Below, one piece after another: positions 1-4,549 of a stretch of DNA of 8,212 nt. Position 1 is the first letter of the stretch. Each line of letters begins with the position of its first letter. The notes beneath the pieces are model-generated. The model had not been told where the DNA came from. It ran no database searches and saw only the letters and a program-made list of their open reading frames with translations. The translations under genes and the position numbers were made by a program. The DNA comes from CAYINJ01 sp964364745 (GTDB lineage Bacteria; Patescibacteriota; Patescibacteriia; JACRDY01): contig CAYINJ010000031.1 of assembly GCA_964364745.1 (NCBI GenBank), positions 1 to 8,212 of the forward strand, read 5' to 3'.

Positions 1-48
1 AAATCGTGTGGGCGCAAGCTCATGAGGGTTCGACCCCCTCTCCCGGCA
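1..48 (+). tRNA. tRNA-Leu, 3' part (5' end outside window)
   Basis: The sequence opens inside a class II tRNA. A long variable arm is visible as a 5-bp stem closed by GCAA (TGGGC-GCAA-GCTCA, 16-29). A T-arm with a perfect GAGGG/CCCTC stem and a TTCGACC loop follows, then the 3' acceptor strand TCCCGGC and discriminator A48. The acceptor implies a 5' GCCGGGA, which with the long variable arm and A discriminator fits tRNA-Leu better than Ser or Tyr. The anticodon is outside the window, so the isoacceptor is unknown. No CCA is encoded after A48; it must be added after transcription. Confidence 0.8.
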
Positions 49-51
49 TAC

Positions 52-128
52 GGCTGGGTAGCTCAGTTGGTTAGAGCACGGGACTCATAAGCCCGGGGTC
101 GAGGGTTCGAATCCCTCCCCAGCTACCA
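52..128 (+). tRNA. tRNA-Met (CAT anticodon), probably elongator
   Basis: A complete cloverleaf can be drawn: acceptor GGCTGGG/CCCAGCT, TA, D-stem GCTC/GAGC, anticodon stem CGGGA/GCCCG with loop CTCATAA, variable GGGTC, T-stem GAGGG/CCCTC with loop TTCGAAT, discriminator A125 and an encoded CCA at 126-128. The D-arm, anticodon loop and variable region closely resemble bacterial elongator tRNA-Met. It lacks the C1-A72 mismatch and the GGG/CCC stem adjoining the loop that mark initiator tRNA. A CAT anticodon could also belong to the AUA-reading tRNA-Ile with lysidine at position 34, which cannot be excluded. Two oddities are a G1-U72 wobble pair and an A31/G39 mismatch at the base of the anticodon loop. 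Confidence 0.9.
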
Positions 129-159
129 AAAAACACCACGCTTGGTCGGGGTGTTTTTT
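128..159. terminator. Bidirectional intrinsic terminator
   Basis: AAAAAACACC (128-137) pairs perfectly with GGTGTTTTTT (150-159) around a 12-base loop. The flanking A and T runs make it work as a Rho-independent terminator in either direction. It ends the + strand tRNA transcript and lies about 30 bases past the stop of the convergent - strand membrane-protein genes. Its left arm begins in the last base of the tRNA CCA. Confidence 0.85.
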
Positions 160-191
160 GTTGAGATGGCAATTACAGCCAACCCGGCTAA

Positions 192-446
192 TTACTTCTT
201 GATGGTGTTAAACAGCCAGGCAAATAACCCTAAGCCCACCGCGGCTAAAACATTCCACCAGATTAATCCGGCAATGAATGTGACGACCGTCGTGACATTT
301 TGTCCCGCATCGACGTTCGTATGCAAAGCATAGAGCATAAACTGCTCACGCAGCGGCGGATAAATAGCCACGACGACAAAACAGGCCACATACGCAATCG
401 TCACCAAGGATAAACCAACCTTCAGCAAATGTTTGACATTAATCAT
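192..446 (-). CDS. Small two-helix membrane protein (possibly DUF5676-like)
   Basis: This 84-residue protein has two clear hydrophobic segments, roughly residues 8-29 and 52-79. They are separated by a short polar loop containing YALHTNVDAGQN, and the protein ends in a lysine-containing tail (NTIKK). The spacing and the FIAGLIWWN...FAWLFN end resemble small bacterial inner-membrane proteins annotated as DUF5676, but that is recalled resemblance, not a search, and is weak. No catalytic motif is visible and the function is unknown. The ATG lies one base after the TAA of the upstream 44-residue membrane protein (TAATATG). Translation is therefore probably coupled, and the two proteins may act together. 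No separate Shine-Dalgarno sequence is evident. The bidirectional terminator at 128-159 closes the unit. Confidence 0.7.
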   Translation of the reverse strand: MINVKHLLKVGLSLVTIAYVACFVVVAIYPPLREQFMLYALHTNVDAGQNVTTVVTFIAGLIWWNVLAAVGLGLFAWLFNTIKK

Positions 447-447
447 A

Positions 448-582
448 TTATTTTTTACTAATATATTTCCACAACGCGACGATGCCCAAGACCAGTAAGA
501 TCGTGACTAAGAGATAGGTGATCCAAGCAAAAAACATCACCCCGCCGCCTGCTCCGCCCATCATGTCGCTATAATTCATCAT
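448..582 (-). CDS. 44-residue single-pass membrane protein
   Basis: This short frame starts MMNYSDMMGGAGGG and continues into a hydrophobic helix (about residues 16-38), ending LWKYISKK. The glycine- and methionine-rich N-terminus followed by one membrane segment and a basic tail suggests a single-pass protein with its C-terminus in the cytoplasm. Support for real translation is strong despite its size. The start is preceded by AAAGGGGGTGAT, nearly the full anti-Shine-Dalgarno complement, ending 4 bases before ATG. The stop TAA lies one base from the ATG of the next membrane protein gene. A second in-frame ATG follows directly, so initiation could be at 582 or 579. I do not recognise a named family. 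Tiny proteins of this pattern occur beside other small membrane proteins in reduced genomes, but no function can be assigned. Confidence 0.75.
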   Translation of the reverse strand: MMNYSDMMGGAGGGVMFFAWITYLLVTILLVLGIVALWKYISKK

Positions 583-586
583 GGTT

Positions 587-598
587 ATCACCCCCTTT
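587..598 (-). promoter_or_regulatory. Near-consensus Shine-Dalgarno site
   Basis: On the - strand AAAGGGGGTGAT matches AAGGAGGTGAT with one substitution and sits 4 bases before the ATG at 582. It is by far the strongest ribosome binding site in the window and decides the start of the 44-residue protein. Most neighbouring genes rely on overlapping stops and starts instead. Confidence 0.75.
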
Positions 599-610
599 CT
601 CTAGAGTTTG

Positions 611-651
611 TTGATTAATAATCAAAATATTTTCCCTGGGATCATTGATAA
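611..651 (-). promoter_or_regulatory. Candidate promoter with overlapping palindrome
   Basis: Reading the - strand, TTATCA (651-646) is followed after 16 bases by TATTTT (629-624), each matching 4 of 6 consensus bases. The expected start of transcription falls in a perfect 15-base palindrome, TTGATTAATAATCAA (611-625), which could be a repressor operator. The site lies between the COG2426 gene and the two small membrane protein genes, in the only sizeable gap of that stretch. AT-rich DNA gives such matches by chance, so this is tentative. Confidence 0.35.
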
Positions 652-652
652 T

Positions 653-1159
653 TTACCCCAATAACCACCCCAAACCCTTGATTGCGCCGACCGTGATCAG
701 CGTGACCACAATCCCGGCACCGACTATTCCCGCCGCAATGGCCGGCACGGCTTTTTTAAAAGGAATGTTAAACAGCCAAGCGGCCATGGCCCCCGTCCAC
801 GCGCCCGTACCCGGCAATGGGATCGCCACAAAAATCGCCAAACCAATCAGGCCGTAGGTTTCGTAATCGTGATTGAACTTGCGTCGGGTGCGAGCAAATA
901 GCCATTCAATTAAACGATCGGCCGTCGGGCTAACGCGTTTTAACCACTGGGCGACCGGCTCAAGCAACCACAAAATGAAAAATACTGGGATGATGTTACC
1001 GACCAACGACCAGGCCAAAGCGCTCGACCAGGATAAGTGCCAGCCGCCAATCGCCACCGGGATTGACGCTCGTAACTCCGTCACGGGCAAGGCCGCCAAG
1101 AGCGCGGTGGCCAGCTCTGGCGGCCAATTACTGACCAAATTAATTAGAAATTCTCTCAT
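653..1159 (-). CDS. COG2426 small multidrug export family membrane protein
   Basis: This 168-residue integral membrane protein matches the family called putative small multi-drug export protein (COG2426, Pfam Sm_multidrug_ex). Two signature stretches are visible: ALPVTELRASIPVAIG near residues 23-38, and IPLPGTGAWTGAMAAWL near 113-129. Both are glycine/proline-containing re-entrant-like segments between hydrophobic helices. A basic cytoplasmic loop (LFARTRRKFNHDYETYG) separates the halves. Transport of drugs is the historical family name and is poorly supported experimentally, so the substrate should be taken as unknown. I chose the ATG at 1159 because it forms an ATGA overlap with the TGA stop of the carboxypeptidase gene. 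A TTG at 1177 would add six residues but fits less well. It is the last gene of the wHTH-ybaK-scpA-scpB-dacA run. Confidence 0.85.
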   Translation of the reverse strand: MREFLINLVSNWPPELATALLAALPVTELRASIPVAIGGWHLSWSSALAWSLVGNIIPVFFILWLLEPVAQWLKRVSPTADRLIEWLFARTRRKFNHDYETYGLIGLAIFVAIPLPGTGAWTGAMAAWLFNIPFKKAVPAIAAGIVGAGIVVTLITVGAIKGLGWLLG

Positions 1160-2106
1160 AGCGACAGCGGCGCCCAAACATAATTAGCGTCCACCCAGTC
1201 CAGGGCGGTTAGCGTATCGGTAAACCGGTGATCGACTGAATCACTCCCCAGCATGACGGTCAATACTTGTCGGCCACTTCGTTTCACCACCACCGTAAAA
1301 CCATACCCGGCATCAGTGACATAACCGGTCTTACCACCAATGACGGTATATTCCGGCCGAGCCAATGACGTCAGCAACCAATTGGTGGTTTCAACTGATC
1401 GACTGGCACCTAAAGCGGTCTGAAAGCTATAATCTCGTCGAACCACCATCTCGGCAATGGCTGGCTGCTGCAGTGCCGCCCGGAGCAATTGGCTGACATC
1501 TTCCGCCGAAGCAATATTTTTTTCATCTAACCCGGTCGGCTCAACAAATTTAGCCGTCGTCATCCCCAGCCGTTCGGCCATTTGGTTCATGGCTTGGACA
1601 AATTGCGCGTCGGTCAGGCCAGTCGATCGCGCCAACGCCACCGCCGCGCTATTGACCGACCCGACTAAACTTAAAGCGAATAAATCCTGAACCGTCACGG
1701 TCTCCCCTGTCGCCAGCACCGCCCGACCGCCTGCCCGCTGGTCGGTAGTGAGCATAGTGACGGACCTGTCAAAACCGGGGTTATGTTCGAGAAACGCCAG
1801 TGCCGTCATCAACTTGGTGATACTGGCAATTGACCGCGGTTCGTCGGCCGCTTTTTCCCACAGGATTAGGCCCGTGTCGAAATCCACTATCAAAGCGGCG
1901 GCGGCGGACACTGGCACCACTGGTTCTGCCAAGTTGGCGCGTTGAGGCACAATCTTGCGCTCCGCGACCGTCAAATGATTAACAAACGCCGCGTCCCCGG
2001 CTGTTTGTTGATCAGCCCACGATATTTGGGTAGTGGGAATGGCTGCCGGTAACTGGAAATAAACCAGAAAAACGGAGATCAGGGCGGCGGCTAAAAGTTT
2101 AATCAT
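1156..2106 (-). CDS. dacA: D-alanyl-D-alanine carboxypeptidase (peptidase S11, PBP5-like)
   Basis: This 316-residue serine-type D,D-carboxypeptidase removes the terminal D-alanine of peptidoglycan stem peptides outside the cell membrane, limiting cross-linking. All three penicillin-binding active-site motifs are present: SITK (S95 nucleophile, K98), SVN (S150-N152) and KTG (K259-G261). The context of the last, GGKTGYVTDAGYGF, is typical of the S11 family. An N-terminal hydrophobic stretch (residues 2-23) is a signal peptide or membrane anchor. The C-terminus stops shortly after the catalytic domain, so the PBP5 C-terminal domain and amphipathic anchor of E. coli DacA are missing, and the N-terminal helix may be the anchor. 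Its ATG overlaps the TGA of scpB by four bases (ATGA) and its own stop overlaps the next gene, implying coupled translation. Whether to call it dacA, dacB or dacF cannot be settled from sequence. Confidence 0.92.
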   Translation of the reverse strand: MIKLLAAALISVFLVYFQLPAAIPTTQISWADQQTAGDAAFVNHLTVAERKIVPQRANLAEPVVPVSAAAALIVDFDTGLILWEKAADEPRSIASITKLMTALAFLEHNPGFDRSVTMLTTDQRAGGRAVLATGETVTVQDLFALSLVGSVNSAAVALARSTGLTDAQFVQAMNQMAERLGMTTAKFVEPTGLDEKNIASAEDVSQLLRAALQQPAIAEMVVRRDYSFQTALGASRSVETTNWLLTSLARPEYTVIGGKTGYVTDAGYGFTVVVKRSGRQVLTVMLGSDSVDHRFTDTLTALDWVDANYVWAPLSL

Positions 2107-2660
2107 ACGACATCACTAATTTCGGTCGCCGTGGTGGCCGCCAACAGCTGCTGCAGCATTTCCGCCGCGTTTAGTTCTTGGTACTTTGGCAGCTCGGACG
2201 GTGATGAGACGCCTAAGAATTTTAAGAAATCCATAGTGATTTGATAGCGCCGACCGCGTTGCTTATCTGATATTTCTTCGATTAATCCCCGAATCAGCAG
2301 GTTGCGCAAAATTAAACTGCAATTCACCCCGCGGATCAACTCCAGCTCCGGTTTGCTGACCGGCCCGCGGTAGGCAATCACCGTCAGTGTCTCCAGCGAC
2401 GGCTTGGTTAATTCACCCGTCATTTCTTCTTTAACAAATTCTTGCGCGACGGCCGTGGTGGTTGGCGCGGTCATCAGCTGATAATTTTCACCGACGTGCT
2501 TCAGGACTAGTCCACGACCTTGGTAGCTGGTCGCCAACTCTTCTAAAGCGGCGACGACTTCGGCTGGCTTGGCGGCGGTCGCCGCCGCTAACTTCTTGAC
2601 CGCCAACGGCCGCGGGCTAATAAATAGTAGCGCTTCAAGTTGTTGGGTCAATTTCGTCAT
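2103..2660 (-). CDS. scpB: Segregation and condensation protein B
   Basis: ScpB is the dimeric winged-helix subunit of the SMC-ScpAB condensin that organises and separates the chromosome. The 185-residue product has the family layout. A first winged helix begins LEALLFISPRPLAVKKLA (8-25). The second carries the diagnostic ETLTVIAYRGPVSKPELELIRG (residues 90-111). A closing GRRYQITMDFLKFLGV (136-151) corresponds to the usual GRP/Y-T-FL-FG ending, followed by a polar tail. The length is normal. ATG at 2660 lies 5 bases after the scpA stop and its TGA overlaps dacA. No clear Shine-Dalgarno is visible, so reinitiation after scpA is likely. Immediate adjacency to scpA supports the call. Confidence 0.95.
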   Translation of the reverse strand: MTKLTQQLEALLFISPRPLAVKKLAAATAAKPAEVVAALEELATSYQGRGLVLKHVGENYQLMTAPTTTAVAQEFVKEEMTGELTKPSLETLTVIAYRGPVSKPELELIRGVNCSLILRNLLIRGLIEEISDKQRGRRYQITMDFLKFLGVSSPSELPKYQELNAAEMLQQLLAATTATEISDVV

Positions 2661-2665
2661 AGGAT

Positions 2666-3364
2666 TTATGAAGATCGACTGGATCGAATCGTGATGTCAC
2701 CAAACGGCTCGCCCTGTTCAAGCTGGACACTCCGCTGTTTGACCAATTCTAACAAGGCCAAGAAGCTAACAATCGCCTCGCCAGCGTCCCCCCGCCGGAC
2801 CAGTTCCCGAAAGGTGGTTTGCGCTAGTTTGGTGATGCGAGCCCGAATATCGGCAATCTTTTCTTCGATACTGATAACTTTGGCCAACATCTTTTGCGGT
2901 AGTTTAAGCAATGGCTCAAGGCGATCTAAGACGGCCGTGAACAGGGTACTCATCACCGACGCGGTCAGCGTGGCCGGCGGATGAAACTCCGGCCGGATGC
3001 TATCGGGCAGTTTATCCCGGCTGACGCTGAATTGTTTGGCGGCGATCATCTGCTCGATTTCTTTGGCCGCGGCCGCATAGGCCTGGTACAATTTTAACTG
3101 CGTGGCTAAATCGGCTGGCTCGGCGTCAAGATCTAAGTTCGGCAGCAGGGCTTTCGATTTCAACAAGATCAGCCGGGCCGCCACCAGCAAAAAGTCGGCC
3201 AGGTTATGGGGGTTGATGTCGGGACTGGTCCGGACATAGCGCAAATATTCATTGGCCACTTGGGCCAGTGAAATGGTAGTAATATCAAACTCCTCCCGCT
3301 CAATCAGCGTCAGGAGGAGATCCAATGGACCGGAAAATTGCTCCGTCGTTACCGCGTAGGACAC
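2666..3364 (-). CDS. scpA: Segregation and condensation protein A
   Basis: ScpA is the kleisin subunit that bridges the SMC head domains. The 232-residue product begins with the SMC-neck-binding domain, visible as FSGPLDLLLTLIEREEFDI (10-28), followed by ISLAQVANEYL and ADFLLVAARLILLKSKALLP. A variable middle leads to the C-terminal winged helix, FLALLELVKQRSVQLEQGEPFGDI near residues 202-225. The start is GTG at 3364, 13 bases after the stop of the YbaK-like gene. It is preceded by ATCTCCT rather than a purine-rich ribosome site, so translation probably depends on the upstream gene. No better in-frame start is visible. It is followed 5 bases later by scpB, the standard order. Confidence 0.95.
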   Translation of the reverse strand: MSYAVTTEQFSGPLDLLLTLIEREEFDITTISLAQVANEYLRYVRTSPDINPHNLADFLLVAARLILLKSKALLPNLDLDAEPADLATQLKLYQAYAAAAKEIEQMIAAKQFSVSRDKLPDSIRPEFHPPATLTASVMSTLFTAVLDRLEPLLKLPQKMLAKVISIEEKIADIRARITKLAQTTFRELVRRGDAGEAIVSFLALLELVKQRSVQLEQGEPFGDITIRSSRSS

Positions 3365-3377
3365 AGGAGATATTGAT

Positions 3378-3953
3378 TTATTTCTTCTTCTTGGCTGGCG
3401 CTTTTACTTTCTTGACCGGCTTTTTCTTAGTCACTTTCTTCTTGTTCTTGGCTTTTGGCTTCGGTTTAGTTTTGACTGGTTTGGGATATTTGGCCGCTAC
3501 GACGAAGTTGCCCAATTTGGCATTTTCCATCCGCACAAAGTCCTTGACCTTCAGCCGCAAGCTCTCGGTGAAGCTGCCAGCGTTGAAAATCGCCCGCTGG
3601 GTTTTGAGCAAGCTCTTGTCCACCCAGGTTTCCACTTGATGAAGTGAACCAAATGACGTCATCCCACCGGTTTTCACCTTCAGGATCTTAATAATTACCT
3701 TTTCATTCGGGATGCTGACTTTTTTGGCTTTCAGCGCTTTTTTCAACTTGGCTAAATCAATCCGGTAATAAGCCGGGACGACCACCAAGACGTAAGCGCT
3801 ATCGGCTTTGACGAGTAGTGTCTTGGCGATCTGCTTGAGGTCGGCCTTCAGTGTCTGGCTCAAATCATAGGCGGTATAAATCGTCTTATGCTCAAGCACT
3901 TCGAAGTCCACGCCGTGCTTGGCCAGGTACTTGGTGATGATGTTTTTGATCAT
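3378..3953 (-). CDS. YbaK/ProX-type aminoacyl-tRNA deacylase-like protein with Lys-rich tail
   Basis: The 191-residue product contains a YbaK / aminoacyl-tRNA synthetase-associated domain over about residues 1-150. Members hydrolyse wrongly charged tRNAs in trans. Visible family features are the N-terminal FEVLEHKTIYTAYDLSQTL, the conserved QIAKTLLVK (probable functional lysine K44), and TGGMTSFG (95-102) in place of the usual G-G-x-x-P-F-G loop. From residue 155 the protein becomes a tail of 37 residues, 20 of them lysine, interspersed with Pro, Val and Ala. Such tails often bind nucleic acid, here perhaps tRNA; that is inference. I chose ATG at 3953, 10 bases after the preceding gene's stop, giving the normal domain start. 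A GTG at 4001 would overlap that gene and add 16 unlikely residues. The mischarged tRNA substrate cannot be told. Confidence 0.82.
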   Translation of the reverse strand: MIKNIITKYLAKHGVDFEVLEHKTIYTAYDLSQTLKADLKQIAKTLLVKADSAYVLVVVPAYYRIDLAKLKKALKAKKVSIPNEKVIIKILKVKTGGMTSFGSLHQVETWVDKSLLKTQRAIFNAGSFTESLRLKVKDFVRMENAKLGNFVVAAKYPKPVKTKPKPKAKNKKKVTKKKPVKKVKAPAKKKK

Positions 3954-3963
3954 AGGGGTGGGT

Positions 3964-4257
3964 TTATAAATGGAGTTTTTGTTGACGACCAAAGGAAGCA
4001 CGGGCTAGTCGCCGGCCGGCCGGCGTAATTTTGATGCTGGTGATAAAGAGTCGCTCGGCTGTTTTTTCACCATAGCCGACCACCAGCCCCCGTGTGATCA
4101 GCCGCTCAATACTCTTGGTTACGGCGTCGACTTGGTCTTTCGGCCGAGGGACCTTGGTTCGACCACGGTAAAACCCTAAGCAGACTGATCGGGGCACGGC
4201 GTGGCGCGACGTCAAGCCGGCTCGCAAAATGTATCGTTGGAGTGGCGAAATCACCAT
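3964..4257 (-). CDS. Small basic protein, possible winged-helix fold
   Basis: I do not recognise a named family. The 97-residue product is basic. Its pattern includes a helical N-terminus (SPLQRYILRAGLTSR), then DAVTKSIERLITRGLVVGYG and IKITPAGRRLARA. The sequence helix-RLITRGLVVGYGEKTAERLFITSIKITPAGRRLA looks like the recognition helix plus beta-wing of a winged-helix protein (a MarR/PadR-like ending, where ITPAGRRLA corresponds to the usual LTxxGxxLA). DNA binding is therefore plausible but unproven. It is the first gene after a promoter and heads the ybaK-scpA-scpB-dacA run, which would suit an autoregulator. Start ATG 4257 is supported by GGAGGGAG at 4273-4266, with 8 bases to the start codon. 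Confidence 0.65.
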   Translation of the reverse strand: MVISPLQRYILRAGLTSRHAVPRSVCLGFYRGRTKVPRPKDQVDAVTKSIERLITRGLVVGYGEKTAERLFITSIKITPAGRRLARASFGRQQKLHL

Positions 4258-4264
4258 AAGAAAA

Positions 4265-4311
4265 GCTCCCTCCGTTAGCTATAGTATACGACATCTGCCG
4301 CTAAAAAACTA
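4265..4311 (-). promoter_or_regulatory. Candidate promoter and ribosome site of the scpAB gene run
   Basis: On the - strand TATACT (4288-4283) is a good -10 box. The hexamer 17 bases upstream, TAGTTT (4311-4306), is a poor -35 and lies in the U-tract of the preceding terminator. Transcription would start near 4276, giving a leader of about 19 bases containing GGAGGGAG (4273-4266). The placement directly after a strong terminator makes a new promoter expected here. Confidence 0.55.
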
Positions 4312-4340
4312 GCTTCCGGCCCACAGTGGGGGCGGAAGCT
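4303..4340 (-). terminator. Intrinsic terminator after aspS unit
   Basis: AGCTTCC (4340-4334 on the - strand) pairs with GGAAGCT (4317-4311). An inner CCCA/TGGG stem closes a 3-base loop with a small internal bulge, and the hairpin is followed by a run of six T (4308-4303). The TAG stop of the 68-residue gene lies at the base of the hairpin. It ends the Nramp-aspS-68 aa unit. Confidence 0.85.
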
Positions 4341-4545
4341 ATTGATCGTCGGTCGCGCCAAATTGCTCGCGACGGCGACGGTCCCCTTCCGCCAAGCGTT
4401 TGGCGGCGTCAGAGACGGTGACCTGATCTAGTGGTAGCGCGGCAGGCTTTCCCTTGGTTCCCGGCCGCTCGGGCAACCGCCGGTAGAGCTGGTCGCCTGG
4501 TCGCTCGACCGGAGCAGACGGCGGGATCAGTGGTTGTTCGGACAT
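4339..4545 (-). CDS. 68-residue hydrophilic unknown protein
   Basis: Function unrecognised. The product is charged and proline-rich in its first half (PLIPPSAPVERPGDQLYRR) and likely helical in its second half (VTVSDAAKRLAEGDRRRREQFG), with no hydrophobic core of any length and no cysteine. It is probably intrinsically disordered or folds on a partner. It is likely a real gene. AAGGAG inside the last codons of aspS lies 7 bases before its ATG, the gap to aspS is only 4 bases, and its stop coincides with the foot of the terminator hairpin. Co-transcription with aspS suggests co-expression with translation genes but no specific role. Confidence 0.65.
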   Translation of the reverse strand: MSEQPLIPPSAPVERPGDQLYRRLPERPGTKGKPAALPLDQVTVSDAAKRLAEGDRRRREQFGATDDQ

Positions 4546-4549
4546 AGCG

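Noticed and set aside
653..1177. TTG start at 1177 for the COG2426 gene
   Set aside because: The ATG at 1159 makes an ATGA overlap with the upstream stop, the same arrangement as the scpB/dacA junction.
3325..3639. + strand open frame rich in Phe and Leu opposite the YbaK-like gene
   Set aside because: It is the complement of lysine codons (AAG/AAA) in the tail; no ribosome site and no family resemblance.
3378..4001. Longer start (GTG at 4001) for the YbaK-like gene
   Set aside because: It overlaps the preceding gene by 38 bases and adds residues before the normal domain start; ATG at 3953 is a better fit.
4106..4294. - strand 62-codon frame overlapping the winged-helix-like gene
   Set aside because: It starts inside the proposed promoter, without its own ribosome site, and competes with a better supported frame.
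4339..4545. Resemblance of VTVSDAAKRLAEGD to anti-sigma factor FlgM
   Set aside because: The match is a few residues in a short helical stretch, with no flagellar context; too weak to call.
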